From NCBI GenBank assembly GCA_001002285.1, contig LCLX01000004.1, positions 1 to 64,000 of the forward strand: a stretch of DNA of 64,000 bases. Reading direction: 5' to 3'. Shown one piece after another: positions 1 through 7,259 of the stretch. Position 1 is the first letter of the stretch, and each line of letters starts with the position of its first letter. This DNA comes from Microgenomates group bacterium GW2011_GWC1_46_15 (GTDB taxonomy: Bacteria > Patescibacteria > Microgenomatia > UBA1400 > UBA12028). The position numbers and the translations under genes are program-made. Below the pieces are notes generated by a model, which saw only the letters and a list, made by a program, of their open reading frames with translations, searched no databases and was not told the DNA's origin.

Positions 1-42
1 TTAGCTTTCGAAATGTGAGAATGTTTGTAATACTTATTTAGA

Positions 43-918
43 TTGATTAATGAAGACATTGCGGCTTATTATACCGCTTTAAGTTTACTAGCCCCTTGGG
101 ATTTAACCCACGTCGCTCATGTTGAGTTTCTGAGAGCATGCAAGAATTTGGGAAACCCACTTGTGGTCGGGGTAAGAGTGCCAAATCAAAAACCCGGTAG
201 ACCGATCATGACAGCAGAAGAAAGGGTTGGAGTAATTGCTGAGTTTGAGAGTGTTGATTATGTCTTTACAGACGAAACGGGATACACAAAAGATTTAATC
301 AACAGAATCAGACCAAAAACAGTAATATTTTCTACTGGTGAGACTCCTTCTCCTCAAAAACAGGCAGAAATGAATTTACTCGTTCAGGCATTCCCTGAGT
401 TGAAAATTTCTCATATTCCCCGTCAACGAGATGATATTTCAACTACCGAAATTATTGAAAGAATCTTAGGCCCTGCTCCAATTTTGCAAGGAGAACCTAT
501 TGAATTGGGGAACATCAAAAAAGAGCTATTTGCTTATTCTGAAAGGTCGAATGCTGAACAGAAGAATGCTGCGTTTTTAGTAAACGATCTCGGACTCGTC
601 ATTTCCAAAGGAGTAAATTATCATCCAGAAGCTAAGGGCACAGTGATATTCTCGAATGAGCAAACGCATGAGTTTAAAGAGCAAAAGCCCAGGCCAACGC
701 ATGCGGAAGTTGATTGTATCGTTCGTTTTATACGTGAGGGGGGGAGAAGTTTTAAAGGTTTTAGCTTATATACCTCAACTATGCCCTGCGCTGGGTGTGC
801 TGAGCAAATAGTCAGATATGGAATTCCTAAGCTGGTGTATTTTAAAGACTTTGACAATAACTACGGCGAACTTATATTAAAAAACGGTGGTGTAATTGTT
901 GAAAGACAAGACAATTAG
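43..918 (+). CDS. Nucleotidyltransferase-like domain fused to a dCMP/cytidine-type deaminase
   Basis: The 291-residue protein has two parts. Residues 15-145 resemble the cytidylyltransferase-like nucleotidyltransferase fold: DLTHVAHVEFL stands where HxGH is expected (here HVAH, Gly replaced by Ala), and ISTTEII matches the usual ISST motif. Residues 160-291 are a zinc-dependent deaminase, with HAE as zinc ligand and catalytic Glu and PCAGC as the two Cys ligands. The family reaction is deamination of dCMP or a related cytosine compound; the substrate here is inferred. The start is TTG at 43 because a TAA lies in frame at 28. I see no strong Shine-Dalgarno site. The altered HxGH could mean that the N-terminal domain binds a nucleotide without transferring it. 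Confidence 0.75.
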   Translation: MINEDIAAYYTALSLLAPWDLTHVAHVEFLRACKNLGNPLVVGVRVPNQKPGRPIMTAEERVGVIAEFESVDYVFTDETGYTKDLINRIRPKTVIFSTGETPSPQKQAEMNLLVQAFPELKISHIPRQRDDISTTEIIERILGPAPILQGEPIELGNIKKELFAYSERSNAEQKNAAFLVNDLGLVISKGVNYHPEAKGTVIFSNEQTHEFKEQKPRPTHAEVDCIVRFIREGGRSFKGFSLYTSTMPCAGCAEQIVRYGIPKLVYFKDFDNNYGELILKNGGVIVERQDN

Positions 919-925
919 CGTCAAT

Positions 926-1051
926 TTACTCCACATCCCAAGCATCCCATTTTTTATAACAATATGCAGGATTCATGCCAGTAGTTGGACAAAGTTGATA
1001 TCCCCGATTTTTTCCCAAGCCCACCAAAGAACCCTTGGAAATTGTACGCAT
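926..1051 (-). CDS. Possible 41-aa protein in the gap before tRNA-Arg
   Basis: A short reading frame starts with ATG at 1051. It contains LCPTTGMNPAYC, a Cys pair that could bind metal, and ends WDAWDVE. No Shine-Dalgarno site or promoter is obvious. A second frame on the same strand (about 1148 to 973) overlaps it, so the region may be a decayed or frameshifted gene. It is otherwise the only content seen between 919 and 1152. Confidence 0.22.
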   Translation of the reverse strand: MRTISKGSLVGLGKNRGYQLCPTTGMNPAYCYKKWDAWDVE

Positions 1052-1152
1052 GCGTTTTGAATGTCGATAGCTTGGGCGTAGATAACAATGCTATATTTTC
1101 CCTTCTTCATCAAGTATACCAGACAGATCCCATCCGCTATAATACGCATATT

Positions 1153-1226
1153 GCGTCCATAGCTCAGGTGGATAGAGCACTTGCCTTCTAAGCAGGTTGT
1201 CGCTGGTTCGAGTCCAGCTGGACGCA
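1153..1226 (+). tRNA. tRNA-Arg (anticodon TCT)
   Basis: A full cloverleaf is visible. The acceptor GCGTCCA pairs with TGGACGC, and the anticodon stem CTTGC/GCAGG encloses loop CTTCTAA (anticodon TCT). The T-arm is GCTGG TTCGAGT CCAGC. The discriminator is A and CCA is not encoded. It would read AGA and AGG. Confidence 0.95.
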
Positions 1227-1231
1227 CTTGG

Positions 1232-1260
1232 TTGTATCCTTCATCCAGTCGGGGTATAAT
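1232..1260 (+). promoter_or_regulatory. Likely typA promoter
   Basis: TTGTAT (1232-1237) and TATAAT (1255-1260) are 17 nt apart. Transcription would begin near 1267, just before the hairpin at 1271-1298, so the typA leader would start with a stem-loop. Confidence 0.55.
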
Positions 1261-1270
1261 ACCTGCACTT

Positions 1271-1298
1271 GACCAGCGCAGGCTGGTTTTTCTTTTCT
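1271..1298 (+). terminator. Hairpin with T-rich tail between tRNA-Arg and typA
   Basis: ACCAGC (1272-1277) pairs with GCTGGT (1282-1287) around loop GCAG, followed by TTTTTCTTTTC. It could terminate the tRNA-Arg transcript. Because a promoter lies just upstream, it would also sit at the extreme 5' end of typA mRNA, where it could act as an attenuator or stabilising cap. Confidence 0.55.
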
Positions 1299-1353
1299 CC
1301 CATACCCGCTTGTGCAGTATCAGGGGTGAGATTGGACAATAGAGGAATACTAT

Positions 1354-3186
1354 ATGGATATTCGTAATATCGCGATTATTGCGCACGTTGACCACGGTAA
1401 AACCACGCTTGTGGATGCCATGCTCAAACAGACGCACACGTTTCGCGACAACCAGGCAGAAATGACTCAGACAACCATTTTGGACTCCGGCGATTTGGAG
1501 CGCGAAAAAGGCATTACCATTTTGGCGAAAAATACCGCGGTTCAGTATAAAGACACAAAAATTAATATTATTGATACGCCGGGCCACGCGGATTTTGGCG
1601 GCGAGGTTGAGCGGGTACTTAATATGGCCGATGGCGCATTGTTGGTTGTTGATGCGGCCGAAGGTCCCCTTCCCCAGACAAAGTTTGTTCTGCAAAAAGC
1701 CATTGAAAATGGATTACGGTTGATTGTGGTGATCAACAAAATTGAGAAAAAACTGGCTGACCCAGAAAAAACATTGACGCAAGTTGAAGACGTATTTTTG
1801 CACGTTGCCACACATGAAAAACACTTGAAGTTTGACATTATCTATGCAGTTGGACGGACTGGAAAAGCGTGGAGTCACCGACCAACGCAGGCAGAAATTG
1901 AAGCGCCAGGAACGCTCGAACCGCTGTTTGAAAAAATCTTGGACGTTGTGCCTTCCGCGCGTGGGGATGATGAGGCGCCGTTCCAACTCGTGATCTCTAC
2001 GCTCGAGCGCAACGCGTATCTTGGCAAGCTGTGCATTGGGCGTGTCACCCGTGGTTCTGTGCGCGTTGGCGAGCAGGTTGCGCTCATTACACCGGAAAAA
2101 AGCTTTGGCAGTTACCGTATTGAAAAGTTGTTTGTGTCCAAAGGGCTTGAAAAAGTTCCGGTGGATCGCGTGATCAGTGGCGATATCGTCGCGGTCGCGG
2201 GCATTAAAGAGTTGAGTATTGGGATGACGTTGACCGCACCATCCACACAAGAAGCACTGCCAACGATTTCGGTCACCGAGCCTACATTAAAAATTACGAT
2301 TGGTCCAAATACATCACCGTACGCTGGCCGTGAAGGAAAGTTTGTTACGTCGCGCCAGCTCCGCGAACGGCTTTTGCAGGAAAAAGAAACAAATCTTGGA
2401 CTGCGGATTGATGAACAAATCGACGGTGTTGGTTTTGTTGTATCCGGTCGCGGTGAGTTACACTTGGCTGTACTGATTGAAACGATGCGCCGCGAAGGAT
2501 ACGAAATGGAAGTATCTAAACCACAAGTTATTTTAAAAGACGTTGGCGGTGTGAAAAGCGAGCCGTTTGATGAAGTGACGATTGATATTCCCGATGAGTT
2601 TGTCGGCGTGATTACCGGTGAGTTTGGTCGCCGCCGCGCCGTGGTAACCGAAATGACGCCGAACGGCCGTGGCGAAACCCGTATCGTGTTGGAAATTTCT
2701 GAGCGCAACTTATTGGGCGCCCGCACATCTATGTTGACTGAAACGCGTGGAACACTGCAGATGAGTTCTTCGTTTATTGGGTACCGCCCTCTGGTTGCCG
2801 AGTTTGACCGTAAGCGCAGCGGTGCTCTGGTGGCCTCTGAGACCGGCATGAGCGCCAGTTTTGGCCTCGAGAACGCCCAAGAGCGTGGTTTATTGTTCAT
2901 TGGGTCCGGCGAGGTGACGTACCAAGGCATGGTTGTTGGCATGAACGCGCGGGACACCGACATGTGGGTCAACGTGAACAAGGTCAAGCCAAGCTCCAAC
3001 GTCCGTAGTGCGAATAAAGACATGATGGTGAAGTTGACGCCTCCGACCCGCTACTCATTGGAACAAAGTCTGGACTTTTTGAATGATGATGAGCTATTGG
3101 AAGTAGTACCAAGTGCCTTGCGGTTGCGCAAGCGTTGGCTTACCCCGGAAGCTGAGTCGCGCGCGAAAAAAGGATTGAAGGCATAA
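1354..3186 (+). CDS. typA: Translational GTPase TypA/BipA
   Basis: This is a ribosome-associated GTPase of the EF-G family, involved in ribosome assembly and stress adaptation. The G-domain motifs are AHVDHGKTT (P-loop, residues 10-18), DTPGHADFGGEV (G3) and NKIE (G4, where the usual form is NKID). Domain II, the EF-G-like III/V domains and the TypA-specific C-terminal domain follow. The 610 residues match the family length. AGAGG at 1341-1345 is the likely ribosome binding site, 8 nt before ATG. It is monocistronic, with its own promoter and a hairpin after the stop. Confidence 0.97.
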   Translation: MDIRNIAIIAHVDHGKTTLVDAMLKQTHTFRDNQAEMTQTTILDSGDLEREKGITILAKNTAVQYKDTKINIIDTPGHADFGGEVERVLNMADGALLVVDAAEGPLPQTKFVLQKAIENGLRLIVVINKIEKKLADPEKTLTQVEDVFLHVATHEKHLKFDIIYAVGRTGKAWSHRPTQAEIEAPGTLEPLFEKILDVVPSARGDDEAPFQLVISTLERNAYLGKLCIGRVTRGSVRVGEQVALITPEKSFGSYRIEKLFVSKGLEKVPVDRVISGDIVAVAGIKELSIGMTLTAPSTQEALPTISVTEPTLKITIGPNTSPYAGREGKFVTSRQLRERLLQEKETNLGLRIDEQIDGVGFVVSGRGELHLAVLIETMRREGYEMEVSKPQVILKDVGGVKSEPFDEVTIDIPDEFVGVITGEFGRRRAVVTEMTPNGRGETRIVLEISERNLLGARTSMLTETRGTLQMSSSFIGYRPLVAEFDRKRSGALVASETGMSASFGLENAQERGLLFIGSGEVTYQGMVVGMNARDTDMWVNVNKVKPSSNVRSANKDMMVKLTPPTRYSLEQSLDFLNDDELLEVVPSALRLRKRWLTPEAESRAKKGLKA

Positions 3187-3218
3187 AAAAAGCCTCACCG
3201 ACCGGCGAAGCTTTTTAT
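3185..3218 (+). terminator. Terminator after typA
   Basis: AAAAAGC (3187-3193) pairs with GCTTTTT (3210-3216), with an imperfect inner stem TCACC/GGCGA. The A-rich and T-rich arms make it usable in both directions. It begins at the typA stop codon. Confidence 0.6.
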
Positions 3219-3304
3219 TGAAGGGATTTTTGTCCCCCTGACCTGATACTCCAGTGTGCATATATTCTCACATTCTCTAAAAAAAATCAAGAGTTGTGTT
3301 TGTG

Positions 3305-3394
3305 TGGCGGAGGAGAGGGGACTCGAACCCCAGCTCTTTCAAGCCACATGAAGTATCAGATCAGTCCGCCAACCTCGGCAGTTTCCCCTCCTCC
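3305..3394 (-). tRNA. tRNA-like element with unclear anticodon arm (tRNA-Ser-like ends, CCA encoded)
   Basis: The ends are strongly tRNA-like. GGAGGAG(G) pairs with (T)CTCCTCC, the discriminator is G followed by CCA, and the T-arm is GGGG TTCGAGT CCCC. This can be drawn as 7+5 bp with a T-T mismatch or as 8+4 bp. A five-pair D-like stem CTGCC/GGCGG is present. The middle does not form a standard anticodon arm: the best fit places TCA in a 7-nt loop CTTCATG on a weak stem. Position 8 is G, not T. It may be a divergent class II tRNA (Ser-like), a pseudo-tRNA, or a tRNA with an insert. Identity is left open. Confidence 0.5.
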
Positions 3395-3523
3395 CAGGAG
3401 TACTGGAAATGTGCCACATCTTTTATGGTACGAATGAAACCTTACAAACAGCGTACGAAAAGGAAACTGCGCTTATTTTGAAACACCCCGCCTAGTTCAA
3501 ATCATGATAAAATACGGGTGTTG

Positions 3524-3599
3524 GTGGCCATAGCTTAGTTGGTTTAAAGCGCTGCTCTGTGAAAGCAGAGATCGCGGGTTCGAGTCCCGTTGGCCACCC
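3524..3599 (+). tRNA. tRNA-His (anticodon GTG)
   Basis: The acceptor GGTGGCC pairs with GGCCACC. The anticodon stem CTGCT/AGCAG carries loop CTGTGAA, giving anticodon GTG. The discriminator is C, as expected for tRNA-His. The base at position -1 is T in the gene rather than G, so the histidine identity G(-1) would have to be added after transcription or be dispensed with. TAAAAT at 3509-3514 is a plausible -10 box. Confidence 0.93.
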
Positions 3600-3620
3600 A
3601 CCCCAAGTTTTCTTCGAATG

Positions 3621-3649
3621 TTGAATCCCAAGTGAAGAAATAGTATGAT
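3621..3649 (+). promoter_or_regulatory. Promoter of the small gene at 3682
   Basis: TTGAAT (3621-3626) and TATGAT (3644-3649) are 17 nt apart. A Shine-Dalgarno site GGGAGAG follows just before ATG 3682. The complete set of expression signals argues that the interrupted gene downstream is, or recently was, expressed. Confidence 0.6.
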
Positions 3650-3681
3650 TTAACGATCTATTTAAATGAAAGGGAGAGATT

Positions 3682-3898
3682 ATGCACGAAACAATACCGG
3701 AAGTTGATTTTTGAAAACGGGTTTTTATATAGGATAAGAAGGGAAAGTGAGTTGGGAAAACTTTCTTCCATAGAATTAGCAGAGGTTATTAAGCAATATG
3801 CCATTCCCGTAATTGAATTGTTGGGCGGGCCAAGATTTTCAAACATCTCCGCGATCATTGATTGGGAAATAGGACATAAAAAGCAAGTTTCTTTGTAA
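3682..3898 (+). pseudogene. Small gene with a +1 frame change at TTT-TGA
   Basis: Translation from ATG 3682, well placed behind GGGAGAG, gives MHETIPEVDF and then TGA at 3712. Skipping one T at 3712 joins this to an open frame running to 3898 (ENGFLYRIRR onward), for a 71-residue product with a helical, charged sequence. The joined protein has no family I recognise. The cause could be a sequencing error in the five-T run, a real mutation, or a programmed +1 shift of the prfB type (there CTT-TGA, here TTT-TGA). Confidence 0.5.
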
Positions 3899-3925
3899 AT
3901 AGCCGCAGAATACTAGTGAAAACTT

Positions 3926-4483
3926 TCAAGACTTGTGTGCCCCACATCTACTCATCATACCTTTGACCGCTTGTATTGTTCGGCCTGGTTTACCATCATG
4001 GAATTTTGCATTGACTGCATTTGTAATTTCCACATAATCACAGCAACTCTTGCCACGCTTTCTTATCATAGGACGAGTATACTCCGGGCTATTTGCTAGA
4101 CTGAGAAGATATTCAATTTCTTCTTGTGTCCAGCCAGTTTCTTTCCATCTTAGTTCAGCTAATTTCAGACCATGGGGTCTTAGGAGTTTTCCATGTATTT
4201 GTGCAAATTCTTCTCGACTGATAAGTCCTGAAAACGCAATATCACTCGCCACCGGATCTTGCGCATCATATCCTTTAAGAGCATACGTGACCGCATTGAT
4301 CAATGTGTTGAAAGCGGCATTTGGGTATAGATCCTGGATTTCAAGAAGAGTAATAATCTCTAACACGGTATGTAAACTACGATAAAGTTCGGATAAACGT
4401 TCAGGAAACCGTTGAGTAAGATCTAATCCAATTTGAGGAGCATACTTGCGGGCAGCAAGATTTCCGCTTTCAGTGATCTTCAT
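3926..4483 (-). CDS. Unknown 185-aa protein with a C-terminal Myb/SANT-like helix region
   Basis: No family is recognised with confidence. The first 100 residues are predicted helical. Around residues 115-180 the pattern W-T-x-E-E-I-E-x-L-L, later followed by RTIQAVKGMMSR, looks like a Myb/SANT-type tri-helical DNA-binding domain. Two adjacent Cys occur in KSCCDYVEI. It starts at ATG 4483. It could be a small DNA-binding regulator, but this is inference from pattern only. It lies in a run of small accessory genes. Confidence 0.6.
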   Translation of the reverse strand: MKITESGNLAARKYAPQIGLDLTQRFPERLSELYRSLHTVLEIITLLEIQDLYPNAAFNTLINAVTYALKGYDAQDPVASDIAFSGLISREEFAQIHGKLLRPHGLKLAELRWKETGWTQEEIEYLLSLANSPEYTRPMIRKRGKSCCDYVEITNAVNAKFHDGKPGRTIQAVKGMMSRCGAHKS

Positions 4484-4537
4484 GGGTTATATTATACGCG
4501 ATAGATCAATATTAATTCAATATTTTTACCACCTCAC

Positions 4538-4819
4538 TTATCGAAGTGATCTGTCAATAAAAAATCTTACTTGCGCAAGACTATTCCGATTCATTTTTAC
4601 CATCGCTGTTGTGGTATTTCGATATTTTTCCCATATTTCTTCCCATTCTTTATCAGAGAATGATGCGATTTTTTGAATGATAGAAAGGGGTATGTATTTC
4701 ATTCTCTCGCGGGATAGTATGCCAGAAATTCTCAGCATCTCTTTGAGTTGTCGGTATTTTGTAGAGCCCGTACTAGAACCGAGTTCTCTCACCATAACTG
4801 CTTCTAAGGCCTGTGTCAT
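4538..4819 (-). CDS. Unknown 93-aa protein
   Basis: A short, charged, mostly helical protein without signal peptide or membrane segment. I recognise no domain. It lies on the minus strand between the HAD phosphatase gene and the 185-aa gene, 31 nt downstream of the former, so it may be the second gene of that transcript. Confidence 0.5.
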   Translation of the reverse strand: MTQALEAVMVRELGSSTGSTKYRQLKEMLRISGILSRERMKYIPLSIIQKIASFSDKEWEEIWEKYRNTTTAMVKMNRNSLAQVRFFIDRSLR

Positions 4820-4850
4820 ACCGCCAATCCTATACTAAAATATATAAAAA

Positions 4851-5471
4851 TCAACGATGTAAGACTTCTACTACCTCACTCAATGAAAAAACAGTTGGAA
4901 TACGCGCATGTTTTTCTTTTGTTTTGCGGTTGATCCATATGGCTTGAACCCCATATGATGCAAGCCCCTCGACAACAGTGAGTTTATCATCAATAACAAC
5001 CGTGCCTTTTGGAAGTTTTTTCACAACGTCATCGGTGAGTTTTCTTTCATAAATGTGAAGGTAGTCAGGGTGGATGTACCGCATCATGCCGGTTTGATGA
5101 AGTTTATTATGCTGAAATTGAATCTCTCCTTCGGAGTAGATACCGAGAATATTTTTTTCACCTAGTGCCTGCAACGCGCTCAATGTATCGGGGTACAACG
5201 CTTGGGTATAGTGTGCGGAATTATGCAGAAAGTCATGAAGGATTTTTTCCGGAGCAATATGAAAAGCTTTTCCCAGGTTTGTTGCATAGTCTCGCGTGCG
5301 GAACAAAAAATCGTCAGATAAATTATTTGTATACTCATCTTTTCTTTGACGGACAGCCCCGATGGTGGTTTTTGCAAGTCTTGCCAAACTCTTATGCGTT
5401 GATTCAATGAACCGATCTGTGTCAAAAAGCGTGCGGTCAATATCGAAAAGAATGGGTCCCGCAATCTTCAT
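4851..5471 (-). CDS. HAD-superfamily hydrolase (phosphatase-like)
   Basis: FDIDRTLFDTD near residue 9 is the HAD motif I (DxDxT/L): the first Asp is the nucleophile, the second the acid/base. GIYSEGEIQFQ (about residue 115) fits motif II, with Ser. A Lys follows in KLPKGTVVIDDK, whose DD is motif IV. The cap is helical, as in small-molecule phosphatases. The substrate is unknown. An extended -10 (TGA TACAAT, 5478-5486) ends 6 nt before ATG with no Shine-Dalgarno site, so the mRNA is probably leaderless. Confidence 0.85.
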   Translation of the reverse strand: MKIAGPILFDIDRTLFDTDRFIESTHKSLARLAKTTIGAVRQRKDEYTNNLSDDFLFRTRDYATNLGKAFHIAPEKILHDFLHNSAHYTQALYPDTLSALQALGEKNILGIYSEGEIQFQHNKLHQTGMMRYIHPDYLHIYERKLTDDVVKKLPKGTVVIDDKLTVVEGLASYGVQAIWINRKTKEKHARIPTVFSLSEVVEVLHR

Positions 5472-5477
5472 GCGTAC

Positions 5478-5501
5478 ATTGTATCAGTACCATGGTACAA
5501 T
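5478..5501. promoter_or_regulatory. Back-to-back extended -10 promoters
   Basis: On the minus strand TGA TACAAT (5486-5478) serves the HAD gene. On the plus strand TGG TACAAT (5493-5501) serves the gene at 5514. The two face outward around ACCATGGT, so the promoters share bases and probably compete for RNA polymerase. Confidence 0.5.
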
Positions 5502-5513
5502 CCAGACCATTCT

Positions 5514-5783
5514 ATGACAGAAAAGATATATTTATTACGAGAGCCTGATGTGCGAAGACTTGTTGGTCGTCTTCGTCAGTTTTTCAACAATGATGAAGAA
5601 AAAACTTTGGCAGCTATTATACAAACACTCGAAGATAATCCCTACGCAACTTTCGCAGAAGTTTTTAGAAAGGTTTCAGAACATAGAGGAAAAGGAAAAC
5701 CACACGGAAGTGCGATACGGGAAGGAAATTTACCTGCGCTAGCAGCCCCAAGAACGAGCAGAAGAAGTGGAGGGAGATATTAA
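5514..5783 (+). CDS. Unknown 89-aa basic protein
   Basis: Residues 1-60 look like two or three helices and the tail is rich in Arg, Gly and Ser (RTSRRSGGRY), suggesting nucleic acid binding. No known family. The ATG lies 12 nt after an extended -10, so the 5' UTR would be very short. It is convergent with the L,D-transpeptidase gene, ending 6 nt from it. Confidence 0.5.
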   Translation: MTEKIYLLREPDVRRLVGRLRQFFNNDEEKTLAAIIQTLEDNPYATFAEVFRKVSEHRGKGKPHGSAIREGNLPALAAPRTSRRSGGRY

Positions 5784-5789
5784 AGTTAC

Positions 5790-6467
5790 CTACTCTCTTG
5801 GCGCCTCTCCGTAAATCGTAATCTCTGTTCCAGGATTATCCGCGTCAGCTTTTCCAGACTTTTTGTCTCCCAAGTTGGGTCCAGTCCAGTAAAAGAGCTG
5901 TTCAGCCTCTTCCGTCTTCATATTAATACACCCATGGCTCATGGGATGGCCGAAGTTGCTGTGCCAATACGTTCCGTGCAAACCGAACCCGCGTGATGCG
6001 GCAATTTTATCATTGCCAAAATACATCACGAATGGAACGTTTGGAAGGTAGTAGTACGTATGCGCGGCCTTACTTCCTCCCGACATCTTGGTATACCGGT
6101 ACTTCCCCCATATGCGGAATGTGCCTGTTGGCGTTGGATACCACTTTCCCGAGGAAATGAGAAACTCAAAGACTTTGGTGTTCCCCTCATAGGCGTACAG
6201 GGTTTGGTTGGATAGGTTCACCTCGATCCGCTTTGGGAGATCGCTTGATCCGAGCACTTGAGCGAGCTTAGTTTGTTTTGCGGGAAGAGAGGCTACAGTA
6301 TGGTCGTGGAACGTTCCTTGAGTGTCGTTTTGGTCGTATTCGCCGGTCAAAGAGGCAAGATCAATAGACTGTTGCCCCTGGAATACTGGGGCGTTATTCA
6401 ACACGACCACAAGGAGGGTAATGATGAAAAACATCGCCACTGGGAAGATCCCACCGAAACGTCTCAT
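5790..6467 (-). CDS. L,D-transpeptidase (YkuD family), membrane-anchored
   Basis: This enzyme class makes 3-3 cross-links in peptidoglycan or attaches proteins to it, outside the membrane. Residues 8-27 form a single hydrophobic N-terminal segment (signal anchor). The YkuD domain begins with IEVNLSNQTLYAYEG at about residue 80. The catalytic signature HGTYWHSNFGHPMSHGCINM holds the active His and the nucleophile Cys in SHGC. 225 residues is a compact but complete version. It starts at ATG 6467. Confidence 0.93.
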   Translation of the reverse strand: MRRFGGIFPVAMFFIITLLVVVLNNAPVFQGQQSIDLASLTGEYDQNDTQGTFHDHTVASLPAKQTKLAQVLGSSDLPKRIEVNLSNQTLYAYEGNTKVFEFLISSGKWYPTPTGTFRIWGKYRYTKMSGGSKAAHTYYYLPNVPFVMYFGNDKIAASRGFGLHGTYWHSNFGHPMSHGCINMKTEEAEQLFYWTGPNLGDKKSGKADADNPGTEITIYGEAPRE

Positions 6468-6516
6468 AAAACACTACTTTCCAGGCTAAAATGACCTCCT
6501 AGATAAGCCTATAATA

Positions 6517-6525
6517 TGGTATAAT
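6517..6525 (+). promoter_or_regulatory. Extended -10 promoter for the VanW-like gene
   Basis: TGG TATAAT spans 6517-6525. A ribosome binding site AAGGAGC (6540-6546) follows before ATG 6555, so this gene combines the extended -10 with a conventional leader. Confidence 0.6.
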
Positions 6526-6554
6526 ACCAATTATAGGATAAGGAGCCTGCCCAT

Positions 6555-7259
6555 ATGTTTACTGCCTTTGCTCTTACTCTTTTTAGCACGTTTACCATCG
6601 CGTTGAAAAGCCCTAATTTTGTGGACCTTTCTATACCTCCGGTGGTGACGCAGCGTGTTCTTGCCCAGCGCCAGTTTTCTTTGGAAAATCGGTATGCAGT
6701 CGCGAGCGTCAACGAAGTGTTCAAAAAGAACATTTTGTTGAACTTGGCATATCTCAATAAGACGGTTGTCCAAAAGAAGGACATTGATTGGAACCGCATT
6801 GAGCAAACTACGAATTTTTCATTCACCCTCAAACCTGGCGAAGTGTTTGCGTATCACGATCACGTCTTGCCGGAGTACAACGGCAAGGTTGCGGTTACAA
6901 CCAATGCCCATTTTGCTTCACAGGAAGGATTTGTTTCCGATGGCTACCTATTTGGTGACGGCGTGTGTCATTTAGCCTCACTCATCAACTGGGCTGCCCA
7001 GGATGCGGGGCTTGAAGTTCTTGTAACAAAGAACCATAACTTTGCGGCGATTCCTGACGTTCCAAAACAGTATGGCGTGTCCATTTACACGAACGTGGCG
7101 GACAAAAATTCAGGAACACGGAATAATCTATACATTACAAATAACCGAAACCATGACGTGGTGTTTCATTTTGAGTACACAGAAGACCGCACACTCAACG
7201 TGTTTGTAACGGAAGACACAGCATCGTCTAGGGTTATGATCGCGCAGACTTTATTTTAA
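6555..7259 (+). CDS. VanW-like secreted protein
   Basis: Residues 80-200 match the VanW-like family: FSFTLKPGEVF, then a VSDGYLFGDGVCHLASLINWAAQDAGLEV block in the position of the usual GGGxCQxxTTLYNAAL motif. That motif is modified here (GDGVCHLAS in place of GGGICQVST). The N-terminus is hydrophobic (residues 1-17) and is probably a signal peptide or anchor. VanW-like proteins are linked to cell-envelope functions but have no proven activity. The last 26 nt overlap the convergent membrane-protein gene. Confidence 0.75.
   Translation: MFTAFALTLFSTFTIALKSPNFVDLSIPPVVTQRVLAQRQFSLENRYAVASVNEVFKKNILLNLAYLNKTVVQKKDIDWNRIEQTTNFSFTLKPGEVFAYHDHVLPEYNGKVAVTTNAHFASQEGFVSDGYLFGDGVCHLASLINWAAQDAGLEVLVTKNHNFAAIPDVPKQYGVSIYTNVADKNSGTRNNLYITNNRNHDVVFHFEYTEDRTLNVFVTEDTASSRVMIAQTLF

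Noticed and set aside
973..1695. 240-codon minus-strand frame across tRNA-Arg and the typA start
   Set aside because: It overlaps a solid tRNA and a conserved gene and has no recognisable domain or ribosome site.
2112..3023. 303-codon frame antisense to typA
   Set aside because: It is a shadow of typA codon bias, with low-complexity Ser/Arg/Thr content.
3305..3394. Selenocysteine tRNA
   Set aside because: The TCA loop has a weak stem, the variable arm is short, and no selenocysteine genes or in-frame UGA codons are seen.
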